Assembly (NCBI RefSeq): GCF_003063665.1
Contig: NZ_NESF01000008.1
Span: 1 to 64,000, forward strand
Direction of reading: 5' to 3'
Length of the DNA stretch: 64,000 bases
From: Limnohabitans sp. Hippo3
GTDB taxonomy: Bacteria > Pseudomonadota > Gammaproteobacteria > Burkholderiales > Burkholderiaceae_C
Shown: in pieces, positions 1 to 10,895 of the stretch
Layout of the letters: each line of letters begins with the position of its first letter
Numbering within the stretch: the stretch's first letter is position 1
Translations under genes and position numbers: made by a program
The notes under the pieces: model-generated
What the model saw: only the letters and a program-made list of their open reading frames with translations
Told to the model about the DNA's origin: nothing
Databases searched by the model: none

Positions 1-139
1 ACGCTTTGGCAGCACCGCCGAACTTGGCAGCCAGCACGGTGGTGATGGCGGCAGTCAGTGTGGTTTTGCCGTGGTCAACGTGACCGATGGTGCCCACGTT
101 CACGTGGGGTTTGGTCCGTTCGAATTTTTCTTTAGCCAT
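1..139 (-). CDS. tuf: Elongation factor Tu, N-terminal part only
   Basis: The first 46 codons of EF-Tu, the GTPase that brings aminoacyl-tRNA to the ribosome. The ATG is at 139 and the frame stays open to the window edge. The N-terminus begins [16 protein letters not shown] and is followed by the G1 loop GHVDHGKT, which is diagnostic. It is the last gene of the str operon, 189 bp downstream of fusA. The rest of the gene lies outside the window. Beta- and gammaproteobacteria often carry a second tuf copy elsewhere; that cannot be judged here. Confidence 0.97.
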   Translation of the reverse strand, partial: MAKEKFERTKPHVNVGTIGHVDHGKTTLTAAITTVLAAKFGGAAKA

Positions 140-290
140 TTTTCAATCCTTAAAAAGAGCAATGCCCGTGTGTTGGTTTAATGTTTGCATCAGGTTGCTG
201 GATCACTCCGCACGGGCACAGAGTGGCACTTGATCGCAGACAGTTTCTGAACTTTCAGAGCTGACCATTTCTGATCAGAGGTGCCCGAGC

Positions 291-310
291 AAATTCGCTG
301 GGGCGAATTT
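291..310. other. Hairpin in the fusA-tuf spacer
   Basis: A perfect 8-bp inverted repeat (AAATTCGC / GCGAATTT, loop TGGG) begins about 20 bp after the fusA stop. No T-run follows on the minus strand, so it is not a canonical intrinsic terminator. It may be an RNA-processing or 3'-end-stabilising hairpin that tunes tuf relative to fusA. The function is inference. Confidence 0.4.
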
Positions 311-328
311 GATCCGGCACGCTTGTCT

Positions 329-2431
329 TTACTTTGCGCGAGCGGCAACAATGGCTTCCGCCACGTTGCGTGGTGCTTCAGCGTAGTGCTTGAATTCCAT
401 CGTGTAGGTGGCGCGACCTTGCGACATGGAGCGCAGGGTGGTCGAGTATCCGAACATCTCGGACAGTGGCACCTCGGCCTTGATGGCCTTGCCGCCACCG
501 ACCATGTCGTCCATGCCCTGGACCATGCCGCGGCGTGAGGACAAGTCGCCCATCACGTTACCGGCGTAGTCTTCTGGGGTCTCGACTTCCACAGCCATCA
601 TGGGCTCCAGAATCACGGGGTTGGCTTTGCGGCAACCTTCTTTGAAACCAAAGATGGCGGCCATCTTGAAGGCCATTTCGTTCGAGTCCACGTCGTGGTA
701 CGAACCGAAGTGCAGGGTGACCTTGACGTCCACCACAGGGTAGCCAGCCAAAACGCCTTGACCCAAAGCTTCGATCACACCTTTTTCCACGGCAGGGATG
801 TATTCGCGAGGAACCACACCGCCCTTGATGGCGTCAACGAACTCAAAGCCCTTGCCTGGCTCCTGAGGCTCGACCTTCAGAACCACGTGGCCATATTGAC
901 CCTTACCACCGGACTGACGCACGAACTTGCCTTCGGCTTCTTCGACGGTCTTGCGGATGGTTTCGCGGTAAGCCACTTGAGGCTTGCCCACGTTGGCTTC
1001 AACACCGAATTCACGCTTCATGCGGTCCACGATGATTTCCAGATGCAATTCGCCCTGGCCGCCAATGATGGTCTGACCGGATTCTTCGTCGGTTTGCACG
1101 CGGAAAGATGGATCTTCAGCGGCCAGACGCGACAGGGCGATGCCCATCTTTTCCTGGTCGGCTTTGGACTTGGGCTCCACCGCCTGGCGAATCACGGAGT
1201 CAGGGAACACCATGCGCTCGAGCGTGATCACAGAGTTGGGATCGCACAAGGTTTCGCCGGTGGTGACGTCTTTCAAGCCTACGCAAGCGGCGATGTCGCC
1301 CGCACGGATCTCGTCGACTTCTTCACGGTTGTTGGCGTGCATTTGCACAATACGGCCGATACGCTCTTTCTTGCCGCGCACCGCGTTGTACACGGTATCG
1401 CCTTTTTTCAGGACGCCGGAATACACGCGCACGAAAGTCAGCTGACCCACAAACGGGTCGGTCATCAGCTTGAACGCCAACGCAGAGAACTTCTCTTCGT
1501 CGTCGGCCTTGCGGGTGACTTCTTTTTCTTCTTCGTCAAAACCCTTGATGGCTTTCACGTCCAAGGGCGACGGCAGGAAGTCGATCACGCCGTCTAGCAT
1601 GCGCTGCACGCCTTTGTTCTTGAAAGCGGTACCGCAGAACATGGGCTGGATTTCGGAAGCCAAGGTGCGGATACGGATACCGCGCTTGATTTCTTCTTCC
1701 GTCAAGTCACCTTCTTCCAGGTACTTGTTCATCATGTCCTCGGAAGCCTCAGCCGCAGCTTCGACCATTTTCTCGCGCCACTCTTTGGCGGTCTCGAGCA
1801 AGTTGGCTGGGATGTCTTCGAAGGTGAACTTCATGCCCTGGGAAGCTTCGTCCCAGATGATGGCCTTCATCTTGATCAGGTCGACCACGCCGGTGAAGTT
1901 GTCTTCCGCGCCAATCGGGATCACGATCGGCACAGGGCTGGCTTTGAGGCGCAGCTTCATCTGTTCGACAACTTTGAAGAAGTTGGCACCGGTGCGGTCC
2001 ATCTTGTTCACAAAGGCCAGACGTGGCACCTTGTACTTGTTGGCCTGACGCCACACGGTTTCGGACTGGGGCTGCACGCCGCCCACAGCGCAATACACCA
2101 TGCAAGCGCCGTCCAGCACGCGCATAGAACGCTCGACTTCAATGGTGAAGTCCACGTGGCCGGGGGTGTCGATGATGTTGAAGCGGTGCTCGTCGAAAGA
2201 GCTGTCCATGCCCTTCCAGAAGCAGGTGGTGGCCGCCGAGGTGATCGTGATGCCACGCTCTTGCTCTTGCTCCATCCAGTCCATGGTGGCAGCGCCGTCG
2301 TGCACTTCACCAATCTTGTGGTTCACGCCGGTATAAAAAAGGATACGCTCAGTCGTCGTGGTCTTGCCGGCGTCAATGTGAGCCGAGATACCAATGTTGC
2401 GATAGCGCTCGATGGGGGTAGTGCGAGCCAT
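329..2431 (-). CDS. fusA: Elongation factor G
   Basis: A 700-residue translocation GTPase that moves tRNA-mRNA after peptide bond formation and helps RRF recycle ribosomes. Full family length. The N-terminus carries the G1 loop AHIDAGKTT (about residues 17-25), followed by G3 DTPGHVDF and G4 NKMD. Domains II-V follow, ending in the EF-G C-terminal domain. The start is supported by a GGAGAAATAA ribosome site directly before ATG 2431. It sits in the conserved order rpsL-rpsG-fusA-tuf, 99 bp after rpsG. Long open frames antisense to it are shadows of its codon bias. Confidence 0.99.
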   Translation of the reverse strand: MARTTPIERYRNIGISAHIDAGKTTTTERILFYTGVNHKIGEVHDGAATMDWMEQEQERGITITSAATTCFWKGMDSSFDEHRFNIIDTPGHVDFTIEVERSMRVLDGACMVYCAVGGVQPQSETVWRQANKYKVPRLAFVNKMDRTGANFFKVVEQMKLRLKASPVPIVIPIGAEDNFTGVVDLIKMKAIIWDEASQGMKFTFEDIPANLLETAKEWREKMVEAAAEASEDMMNKYLEEGDLTEEEIKRGIRIRTLASEIQPMFCGTAFKNKGVQRMLDGVIDFLPSPLDVKAIKGFDEEEKEVTRKADDEEKFSALAFKLMTDPFVGQLTFVRVYSGVLKKGDTVYNAVRGKKERIGRIVQMHANNREEVDEIRAGDIAACVGLKDVTTGETLCDPNSVITLERMVFPDSVIRQAVEPKSKADQEKMGIALSRLAAEDPSFRVQTDEESGQTIIGGQGELHLEIIVDRMKREFGVEANVGKPQVAYRETIRKTVEEAEGKFVRQSGGKGQYGHVVLKVEPQEPGKGFEFVDAIKGGVVPREYIPAVEKGVIEALGQGVLAGYPVVDVKVTLHFGSYHDVDSNEMAFKMAAIFGFKEGCRKANPVILEPMMAVEVETPEDYAGNVMGDLSSRRGMVQGMDDMVGGGKAIKAEVPLSEMFGYSTTLRSMSQGRATYTMEFKHYAEAPRNVAEAIVAARAK

Positions 2432-2457
2432 TTATTTCTCCAAAGATTAAGTACCAA

Positions 2458-2488
2458 AGCCCGCCACCCCAAATGGGGCCAGCGGGCT
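2458..2488. other. Nested hairpin in the rpsG-fusA spacer
   Basis: Outer arms AGCCCGC (2458-2464) and GCGGGCT (2482-2488) enclose an inner CCCC-AAAT-GGGG stem (2467-2478). No poly-T follows on the minus strand, so it looks like an intercistronic structure rather than a terminator. In enteric bacteria this spacer carries the S7 autoregulatory target. Whether this hairpin plays that part is inference. Confidence 0.35.
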
Positions 2489-2530
2489 GGCTTCTGAACG
2501 TGTCGGGCTTCTGTGAGAAGCCCTTGTGCA

Positions 2531-3001
2531 TCAGAAGCGGAAGTGCGAGAACGCCTTGTTGGCTTCGGCCATGCGGTGAACTTCGTCACGCTTTTTCATG
2601 GCGCCACCACGGCCTTCGTTGGCCTCAAGCAATTCGTTGGCCAAACGCAGGGCCATCGACTTTTCACCGCGCTTGCGAGCGGCTTCCTTGATCCAGCGCA
2701 TCGACAGGGCCAGGCGACGAACAGGGCGCACTTCAACAGGCACCTGGTAGTTCGCACCACCCACGCGGCGGGATTTCACTTCCACCATGGGCTTGACGTT
2801 GTTGATGGCGATGGAGAAGAGTTCCACAGGGTCTTTTCCTGTTTTCTTTTCCATGGTGTCCAGAGCACCATAAATGATGCGTTCTGCGACAGCTTTCTTG
2901 CCGCCTTCCATGATCACGTTCATGAACTTGGAGAGCTCGACATTGCCGAACTTGGGATCCGGCAGGATTTCACGTTTAGGGACTTCGCGACGACGTGGCA
3001 T
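2531..3001 (-). CDS. rpsG: 30S ribosomal protein S7
   Basis: A 156-residue S7, the primary 16S rRNA-binding protein that nucleates assembly of the 30S head and contacts the E-site tRNA. Length and sequence are typical: it starts [16 protein letters not shown], has the S7 core [18 protein letters not shown], and ends in the conserved [11 protein letters not shown] region. A GAGGTG ribosome site lies before ATG 3001. It is second in the str operon, 165 bp after rpsL. S7 is the usual translational repressor of this operon in enteric bacteria. Confidence 0.99.
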   Translation of the reverse strand: MPRRREVPKREILPDPKFGNVELSKFMNVIMEGGKKAVAERIIYGALDTMEKKTGKDPVELFSIAINNVKPMVEVKSRRVGGANYQVPVEVRPVRRLALSMRWIKEAARKRGEKSMALRLANELLEANEGRGGAMKKRDEVHRMAEANKAFSHFRF

Positions 3002-3166
3002 ATTTCACCTCATATTGCTTCAGTTGGCATCTTTTCAGACACCGCGAGCGTTATTCAAAACAGCTCACTTACTCGACCCACCTGGACGATTCCGGGCTTC
3101 GGGTCACTTCGCTGTATCACCGCGCCACGCGGGAAACAGCACCGAAAAATTTCAACCCCAAAGGGC

Positions 3167-3544
3167 TTACTTGGCCTTTGGCTTCTTCGCACCGTACTTG
3201 GAGCGCGACTGCTTGCGGTCTTTCACGCCTTGCAAGTCGAGCGAACCGCGCACGATGTGGTAACGCACACCTGGCAAGTCCTTGACACGACCACCGCGCA
3301 CCAGAACCACCGAGTGTTCCTGCAGGTTGTGGCCTTCACCGCCGATGTAGGAGATGACCTCAAAACCGTTGGTCAAGCGCACTTTAGCCACTTTACGCAA
3401 AGCGGAGTTAGGCTTTTTAGGCGTTGTGGTGTACACACGGGTGCAGACACCACGACGCTGTGGAGAGTTTTGCATCGCAGGGCTTTTGGACTTGATCGTT
3501 TCGACCTCGCGCCCCTGACGCACCAATTGATTGATGGTTGGCAT
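3167..3544 (-). CDS. rpsL: 30S ribosomal protein S12
   Basis: A 125-residue S12, which sits at the decoding centre and affects accuracy; mutations at its conserved lysines give streptomycin resistance in many bacteria. It starts [13 protein letters not shown] and contains [11 protein letters not shown] and [13 protein letters not shown], the two loops holding the streptomycin-related lysines, both wild type here. First gene of the str operon, preceded by an AGGGACG ribosome site and a sigma-70 promoter at 3617-3645. Confidence 0.99.
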
Positions 3545-3616
3545 TGTTTGTAACGTCCCTAAACGTTGGAATTGGACAAAAGAAACTTCTCCGCCCCAAA
3601 AGCGGAAAAGCCCGCC

Positions 3617-3645
3617 AGTATAACCGCCTGGCGCTCGGGTGGCAA
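3617..3645 (-). promoter_or_regulatory. Sigma-70 promoter of the str operon
   Basis: On the minus strand the sequence gives TTGCCA (3645-3640), a 17-bp spacer, then TATACT (3622-3617). Both boxes match five of six consensus bases with ideal spacing. Transcription would begin near 3610, leaving a leader of about 65 nt before rpsL. Its place between the dacC stop and the rpsL start fits a housekeeping promoter for the ribosomal genes. Confidence 0.7.
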
Positions 3646-3681
3646 GTTATCCACAATTTGACCCAAAGAGACGGCCAGCGC

Positions 3682-4839
3682 TCACTTGATCCACAGACGC
3701 ACCGCGTCCCAGGCGCGGCCCAGAACGCCAGCTTCCTCGACCGCCTCCAGCGCCACCAAGGGAACCTCCAACAAGGCCTGGTCCCCGCGCAACACCTTCA
3801 ATCCGCCCACGGTCTGGCCCTTGCTGAAAGGTGCCACCAGCGGGTCCGGGCGGGACACCTGGGTTTTGATCTGGGCGGCAGAACCTGCGGGCACGGCCAC
3901 CACCAGCGGCTGCAAAGACCCCAGTTTCAAGACCGGCGACTTGCCTTTCCACAAAGTCGGGCTGACGATGGCCTGACCGGCCTCGAAGAGTTTGACCGCA
4001 TCGAAGGCGGTGTAACCCCAGTTGAGGAGCTTCTGGCTTTCGTTGGCCCGTGCGTTCTCACTGTCAGCCCCCAAAACGACCGACAACAGGCGCCGTTGTC
4101 CAATGTTGGCGAACTCCCGCTTGGCCGAGGCCACCAAGCCATAACCGGCTGCGTTGGTGTGCCCTGTTTTCAGGCCGTCCACGGTGGGGTCACGGAACAG
4201 CAGCAAATTACGGTTGCTGTCGTTGGCTGCGGGGGTGCCTTCGTAGCGGTACTTCTTGATGGCGTAATAAGGCACGAATTCGGGAAAATCCCGCATCAAG
4301 CGGCTGGCCAGAAGGCCCAGGTCACGCGCCGTGGTGGTGTGGCCCGCCTCCGTCAGCCCCTCCGGATTGCGGTAACGGGTGTTCTTCATGCCCAGCACTT
4401 TGGCCTGGTCGTTCATCAGTTGCACAAAACGCTCCACGCTGCCGCCCACCCCTTCGGCCAGGGCCACGGTGGCATCGTTGCCCGACTGGACCACCATGCC
4501 CTTGATCAGGTCTTCGACGGGCACCCGCATCTTGGGGTCAATGAACATGCGCGAACCCGGCATCTTCCAGGCCCGCTCCGACACGGGCAGGGTTTGCTTG
4601 AGGTCGATCTTGCGTGACTTCAGGGCATCGAACACCAGGTAAGCCGTCATCAATTTGGTCAGCGAGGCGGGCTCCACCGCCATGTCCGGGTCTTTGGCCG
4701 CCAGCACCTGGTTGGCGGTGACATCGATCAGCAAATAAGCTTTGGCCGCCACCTCGGGAGGCTGGGGCATTTGCGCCTGAACGCTCCAAGTCAGGGCTGC
4801 CAGGAAAGCCAGGGCCAGGGTTTTCAATGAAGTTGTCAT
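3682..4839 (-). CDS. dacC: D-alanyl-D-alanine carboxypeptidase (PBP5/6 family)
   Basis: A 385-residue low-molecular-weight penicillin-binding protein that trims the terminal D-Ala from peptidoglycan pentapeptides in the periplasm. A signal peptide (LALAFLAALTWSVQAQ) is followed by the serine motif SLTK, then SGN and KTG (in GLKTGHT), the three active-site motifs of family S11. The C-terminal beta-domain ends in a short amphipathic tail (RAWDAVRLWIK) typical of the membrane anchor. The frame is open further upstream, but ATG 4839 places the signal peptide at the N-terminus. The exact paralogue name (dacA, dacC or dacD) is uncertain. Confidence 0.93.
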   Translation of the reverse strand: MTTSLKTLALAFLAALTWSVQAQMPQPPEVAAKAYLLIDVTANQVLAAKDPDMAVEPASLTKLMTAYLVFDALKSRKIDLKQTLPVSERAWKMPGSRMFIDPKMRVPVEDLIKGMVVQSGNDATVALAEGVGGSVERFVQLMNDQAKVLGMKNTRYRNPEGLTEAGHTTTARDLGLLASRLMRDFPEFVPYYAIKKYRYEGTPAANDSNRNLLLFRDPTVDGLKTGHTNAAGYGLVASAKREFANIGQRRLLSVVLGADSENARANESQKLLNWGYTAFDAVKLFEAGQAIVSPTLWKGKSPVLKLGSLQPLVVAVPAGSAAQIKTQVSRPDPLVAPFSKGQTVGGLKVLRGDQALLEVPLVALEAVEEAGVLGRAWDAVRLWIK

Positions 4840-4885
4840 GCGGATCTTGATCGTCTGGGCGCACCCTGTTGCGGTACACCGGGCA

Positions 4886-5512
4886 TCAGGCGCGAAGGTG
4901 CCTGGCCACCAAATTTTTGAGCAGGGGCAGCTGTCCATGAAAGAAATGCGCCACCCCGGGAATGACTGTGACCGGCAAGGACTGCGGCCTGGCCCAGTCC
5001 ATCACACTGGCCAGAGGCACCGTATCGTCTTGTTCGCCATGGAGCACCAGGGTCGCCTCGTGCAACTCGGGCGCGACCGGTGCCACCTCAAAACGCGAAG
5101 CGGCTGTGCCCACCAGCACCAGCTTGCCCGGACTGCGTGCGGGGCTCAGTGTCCGGGCCACATGGCTGGTCACAAAGGCCCCAAAGGAAAAACCCGCCAG
5201 TGCCAAAGGCCCCGAGGGTGCCACCTGTTCGATCACCGCGAGCATGTCTGCGGCTTCGCCGCGCCCCTCGTCGTAAGTGCCCGCACTGGTCCCCACCCCC
5301 CGGAAGTTGAAGCGCACCGCCTGCCAGCCACACTGCACAAACGCACGGGCCAGCGTCTGCACCACCTTGTTTTGCATGGTGCCGCCAAACAAGGGGTGCG
5401 GGTGTGCGATGACGGCAGTCCCCCGGATCGCGTCTGGCGCAGGGGCGTCACGCAACGCCTCGATGGCGCCGGCAGGCCCTTGCAGCGTCAGGGATTGGGT
5501 GGCCGAATTCAT
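4886..5512 (-). CDS. Alpha/beta hydrolase, YsgA/DUF-type small esterase
   Basis: A 208-residue alpha/beta-hydrolase. It carries the oxyanion segment HPHPLFGGTMQNK, the nucleophile elbow GFSFG, an Asp in HGEQDDTVPL and a late His in GVAHFFHG, which give a Ser-Asp-His triad. Start ATG 5512 overlaps by one base the stop of the upstream ferredoxin gene, so translational coupling is likely. The longer upstream frame has no hydrolase similarity and was not used. The substrate is unknown; relatives are annotated only as alpha/beta hydrolases. Confidence 0.85.
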   Translation of the reverse strand: MNSATQSLTLQGPAGAIEALRDAPAPDAIRGTAVIAHPHPLFGGTMQNKVVQTLARAFVQCGWQAVRFNFRGVGTSAGTYDEGRGEAADMLAVIEQVAPSGPLALAGFSFGAFVTSHVARTLSPARSPGKLVLVGTAASRFEVAPVAPELHEATLVLHGEQDDTVPLASVMDWARPQSLPVTVIPGVAHFFHGQLPLLKNLVARHLRA

Positions 5513-5856
5513 CAGCGCCCCAGGTGCTCGGGCGTGACCAACCGCGTCACGACCTGGCCGTTCTGCAGATGCGACTCGACGATTTCGTCGATGTCGGCCT
5601 GGTCCACATAGGAGTACCAGACGCCTTCGGGATAGACCACAGCGACCGGGCCGCCAGCGCAGCGGTCCATGCAACCGGCCTTGTTGACCCGCACCTGCCC
5701 GGGCCCCGCCAAGCCCAGCGCCTTGACGCGTTGTTTGCAATGGTCAAAAGCGGCTTGCGCGCCCTGCTGGGCACAGCAGGCCTCGTTGTTTTTGCGCTCG
5801 TTGAGGCAAAAAAAGATGTGGCGCTTGAAATAAGGACTGGAATTTTCAATGGTCAT
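5512..5856 (-). CDS. Thioredoxin-like [2Fe-2S] ferredoxin
   Basis: A 114-residue soluble protein of the thioredoxin-fold 2Fe-2S ferredoxin family. It starts with the family segment YFKRHIFFCLNERK and has cysteines at FFC, EACC and the pair CMDRC that ligate the cluster. It is probably an electron carrier, but no partner is visible. It is coupled to the downstream hydrolase (stop and start share one base). A (2Fe-2S) ferredoxin next to an alpha/beta hydrolase suggests co-expression only and does not identify a pathway. Confidence 0.88.
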   Translation of the reverse strand: MTIENSSPYFKRHIFFCLNERKNNEACCAQQGAQAAFDHCKQRVKALGLAGPGQVRVNKAGCMDRCAGGPVAVVYPEGVWYSYVDQADIDEIVESHLQNGQVVTRLVTPEHLGR

Positions 5857-5881
5857 GTCCGAATTCTAGGTCCGGACCTGA

Positions 5882-6997
5882 TCACGTATCTCTCGTAAGG
5901 CCGGGCGACGACAAGCGCTGAATCAGGTACACCAGCAGGGCATAAGGCCACAACCAACCCAGCCACTGGCTCAGGCCATGAAAACGGATGAACTGGCCCT
6001 GCTCCCAGGTTTGCAAGGTCAAGGCAAAGTAGGCGTCGGCCGAGGCGTTGTTGAGCAGGCTCAACTGCCACACCAAGGCCGCCAGCGCCAGCACCCAACA
6101 CACCCGCACCGCACAAAACGACAGCGCCACCATGGCGACAATCGCCAGCACCAGGCCTGCCAGCACCTCGGTGCTGACCCAGCCCCACGCGTGGGCAGGG
6201 CCATAGGTGAGCGCCGCAGACAAAGCACTGGCCCCAAAGCCCACACCCACCAACAACGCCGCCACCATCATGCGCTGCCCCCAAAGGCGCAACACCCCGA
6301 AAGCCAACAGGCAGGGCAGCAGCAAGCCAATGGCCACGCACAGGATTTCGCTCACGGGCAACAAGGGCTGCAGCTCCACCTCGCGCAGGGGCAGCCACTC
6401 CAGCCAAGGGGTGTCTTGCAGCACATGGGCCAGTGCGGTCTCCACACGCTCGAGCACCTGCCCCAAACCAAAAGTCACAGGTGCCGGGAACAACAAGGCC
6501 ACAGGCCACACGGCCAACAAAGCCATGGCACCACTGGCGTCGGAGACAAACCAACGGTCACGAAAGCGGCTCCAGCGGTCCAGCAAGCCCACCCGCTCCA
6601 AAGCGCTGGCCATGGCGGCCCCCAGAAATGCACCGGAGATGTTCAAGGCAGCGTCCACATTGGACGGGACCCGCACAGGCAAGAACATCTGCATGGACTC
6701 CATCGTCAAGGACAGCAGCGCTGCCGCGAGCGTGCTCATGGCAATGGCGGGCCAGCGGTCGCGGGTTCGGTGCACCGCCAGCGCCATCAAAAACCCGAAA
6801 GGCGCATAGCCGGCCACATTGGACAAGACATCAAAGCCTGTCCAATAGCGCGGCAAAGGGGCCGTCAAAAAGGCCCAGGGGGCGATGCCCTGGATGCGCC
6901 AGCCGTCAAAAGGATAAAGACTGGCATAAACGATCAGGACCGCATAGATCCAGACCAGGGGCCAGGCGGCCGTTCTGCGCGAAGGCGTGGTGCGCAT
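5882..6997 (-). CDS. VanZ-like family membrane protein
   Basis: A 371-residue integral membrane protein with about nine hydrophobic segments. The N-terminal 130 residues carry the VanZ-like pattern (YASLYPFDGW, then the DVLSNVAGYAPFGFLMAL and LSLTMESMQMFLPVR segments). The rest is a second hydrophobic block without a recognised domain. VanZ itself gives low-level teicoplanin resistance, but most VanZ-domain proteins have no known role. It ends 25 bp before the ferredoxin start and follows hemJ on the same strand by 9 bp, so the three may be co-transcribed. Confidence 0.8.
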   Translation of the reverse strand: MRTTPSRRTAAWPLVWIYAVLIVYASLYPFDGWRIQGIAPWAFLTAPLPRYWTGFDVLSNVAGYAPFGFLMALAVHRTRDRWPAIAMSTLAAALLSLTMESMQMFLPVRVPSNVDAALNISGAFLGAAMASALERVGLLDRWSRFRDRWFVSDASGAMALLAVWPVALLFPAPVTFGLGQVLERVETALAHVLQDTPWLEWLPLREVELQPLLPVSEILCVAIGLLLPCLLAFGVLRLWGQRMMVAALLVGVGFGASALSAALTYGPAHAWGWVSTEVLAGLVLAIVAMVALSFCAVRVCWVLALAALVWQLSLLNNASADAYFALTLQTWEQGQFIRFHGLSQWLGWLWPYALLVYLIQRLSSPGLTRDT

Positions 6998-7006
6998 GCC
7001 CGGCTC

Positions 7007-7435
7007 TTAAAACGGCTTGACCACCACCAAAATGACGGCCGCCAGCATCATCAGAACTGGCGCCTCATTGAACCAGCGAAACCAGACATGGCTGCGCTGC
7101 ATCTGGCCGCTCTCGAACTTGCGCAGCAAGACGCCGCAACTGTGGTGGTAACCGAGCAAGGCCAACACGATCAGCAGCTTGGCATGCATCCAGCCCTGCC
7201 CCGAACCCAGGCCAATGCCGTAATACAGCCAAAGCCACAAGCCCAGCGCCAAGGCGGGGATGGCCAAAATGGTCATGAAGCGGTAGAGCTTGCGCGACAT
7301 CAACAGCAAACGCGCGCGCTCTGCCACGGAGCCTGGCTCCACCATGGCCAGATTGACAAAAATCCTCGGCAGGTAGAACAGGCCGGCAAACCAGCTGGCG
7401 ATGAAAACGATGTGAAGGGCTTTGATCCAGAGCAT
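7007..7435 (-). CDS. hemJ: Protoporphyrinogen IX oxidase HemJ (CopD-like)
   Basis: A 142-residue, four-helix membrane protein of the HemJ/UPF0093 family. It oxidises protoporphyrinogen IX to protoporphyrin IX in bacteria lacking HemY or HemG. The family's conserved His (H8 in KALHIVF) and the HxK pair (H84 and K86 in GWMHAKLL) are present. Position supports function: hemB, an earlier enzyme of the same pathway, is divergent about 300 bp away. Older annotations call this 'CopD family'. Confidence 0.88.
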   Translation of the reverse strand: MLWIKALHIVFIASWFAGLFYLPRIFVNLAMVEPGSVAERARLLLMSRKLYRFMTILAIPALALGLWLWLYYGIGLGSGQGWMHAKLLIVLALLGYHHSCGVLLRKFESGQMQRSHVWFRWFNEAPVLMMLAAVILVVVKPF

Positions 7436-7487
7436 GGCTCAAGTGTAGTCAGTGATGGCCCATCACGACCTGGGGGCTCGCGCAGGC

Positions 7488-7516
7488 AAAAAAAACCCCC
7501 GGCCAGGGGCCGAGGG
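7488..7516 (-). terminator. Intrinsic terminator on the minus strand upstream of hemJ
   Basis: Read on the minus strand: a GC-rich stem (7497-7504 paired with 7508-7515, loop 7505-7507), then eight T (7495-7488). The 7499/7513 pair is G-U on the minus strand but C-A on the plus strand, so the structure belongs to the minus-strand RNA. No protein gene lies between it and the divergent hemB start, so it most likely ends the small RNA annotated at 7488-7587. Confidence 0.8.
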
Positions 7517-7587
7517 TGGGAAGCCCTTTGGCGTTACCGCGTCAGGGCCCCGCTCAGGGAGGAAAAGCGGGAGGCAGCAAGCTGCCC
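7488..7587 (-). ncRNA. Putative structured sRNA with an anti-Shine-Dalgarno loop
   Basis: About 100 nt read on the minus strand between hemJ and hemB. In order, 5' to 3': a GGCAG-CUUG-CUGCC hairpin (7586-7573); a perfect CCCGCU/AGCGGG stem (7571-7566 with 7554-7549) exposing the loop UUUCCUCCCUG; a GCCCU/AGGGC stem (7548-7544 with 7527-7523) enclosing a small GCG/CGC hairpin; and an intrinsic terminator with eight U. A weak sigma-70-like promoter lies upstream (TTGTTA 7622-7617, 17 bp, TAAATT 7599-7594). A pyrimidine CCUCCC loop is what trans-acting sRNAs use to pair with ribosome-binding sites. The identity is not recognised and the function is inference. Confidence 0.6.
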
Positions 7588-7619
7588 AGGGCGAATTTAT
7601 CAAATAACAAAACCATTAA

Positions 7620-9919
<2,300 letters not shown>

Positions 9920-9943
9920 GCGCCAAACACCACCAGTCCTTCT

Positions 9944-10167
9944 CGTCACCCTCGACTCAATCGGGGGCCCATGCCTTCGCCCACCCTGGATACCCGCAGG
10001 CGCGGGTATGACACCCCGAGTTCGTCACCTCCGACTTGATCGGGGGTCCATGACTTCGCCTACCCTGGATACCCGCGTGCGCGGGCATGACAACCCGAGT
10101 TCGTCACCCCCGACTTGATCGGGGGTCCATGCCTTCGTCCACCTTGGATACCCGCATGCGCGGGCAT
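9944..10167. repeat. Three tandem copies of a 79-bp intergenic palindromic repeat
   Basis: Copies begin at 9944, 10023 and 10102, exactly 79 bp apart; the third is cut short by the downstream gene end. Each has two small palindromes: a CCCCGA/TCGGGGG-type stem around TTGAT (weaker in copy 1) and a TACCCGC/GCGGGTA-type stem. Differences between copies are concentrated in the loops and spacers. Such mosaic elements are widespread between convergent genes in betaproteobacteria. Here they lie between convergent genes and may act as a bidirectional terminator or transcript stabiliser. Confidence 0.85.
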
Positions 10168-10177
10168 CTCCAGTCGT

Positions 10178-10867
10178 TCAACCCAGATGCTGCTTGAAAA
10201 ACGCCAGCGTGCGTTCCCGGGCCAATTGGGCCGAAGGGGCGTGCCAGGAAGCGCGCTGGTCGCAGTTGAAGCCGTGGTGGGCTGCATAGGTGTGGACCGT
10301 CACTTCGGGGTGCGCCTTGCGGAAAGCCGCCACGGTGTCCATCGGAATCCAATGGTCTTCTTCGGCAAAATGCGCCAGCACCGGCACCTTGGGTTGGCGG
10401 GCGGTTTCGGCTTCAGTGGTCACCCCACCGCCGTAATACGGCACCGCTGCGCTCAGGCCTGACAAGGTGCAGGCCGCACGCCAGGTCAACAAGCCGCCCC
10501 AGCAGTAACCCACGATGCCCACCTTGCCACCCGACGCCTGCACGGCATGGTCAATCGCCACCTGGATGTCCTGCATCACGCCGGGCGCAGGCAAGGCCTC
10601 GGCCGCCGTTTTGTAGCCAAAGCCTTCGCCCATATCGGCTTCGGTGTAACCCAATTCCACCCCCGGCTTGACGCGGTGAAAGGCCGCCGGAGCCACCGCC
10701 AGATAACCCTCGGCGGCATAGCCATCGGCCACAGCGCGGATGTGGCTGTTGACGCCAAAAATTTCCTGAATCACGACCACGGCACCCTTGGGTGTGCCTG
10801 CGGGTCGGGCCTCATACGCGGGCACGGCGGTACCGTCAGCCGACTTCAGTTCGATCATCGATCCCAT
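10178..10867 (-). CDS. Dienelactone hydrolase family protein
   Basis: A 229-residue alpha/beta-hydrolase of the dienelactone hydrolase family. The catalytic Cys is in GYCWGG, the acidic residue in HFAEEDHWIP and the His in AAHHGFNCD, giving the Cys-Asp-His triad of carboxymethylenebutenolidase. An early Glu segment VVVIQEIFGVN is also family-typical. ATG 10867 follows an AAAGGAAAA ribosome site. It lies 28 bp downstream of an HCCA isomerase-like gene on the same strand, so both may belong to an aromatic or lactone degradation unit. The actual substrate is unknown. Confidence 0.9.
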   Translation of the reverse strand: MGSMIELKSADGTAVPAYEARPAGTPKGAVVVIQEIFGVNSHIRAVADGYAAEGYLAVAPAAFHRVKPGVELGYTEADMGEGFGYKTAAEALPAPGVMQDIQVAIDHAVQASGGKVGIVGYCWGGLLTWRAACTLSGLSAAVPYYGGGVTTEAETARQPKVPVLAHFAEEDHWIPMDTVAAFRKAHPEVTVHTYAAHHGFNCDQRASWHAPSAQLARERTLAFFKQHLG

Positions 10868-10895
10868 GTGTTTTCCTTTCAAGACAGAGGTCAGT

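Noticed and set aside
695-1597. 300-residue open frame on the plus strand, antisense to fusA
   Set aside because: It follows the third-codon GC bias of fusA, has no ribosome site and low-complexity His/Leu/Gly content. fusA itself is certain.
5513-5740. Longer N-terminus for the alpha/beta hydrolase
   Set aside because: The extension is an Arg/Gly-rich off-frame read of the ferredoxin gene. ATG 5512 starts the hydrolase similarity.
9944-10167. Tandem repeats as a CRISPR array
   Set aside because: The whole 79-bp unit is repeated with no unique spacers, and no cas genes are present.
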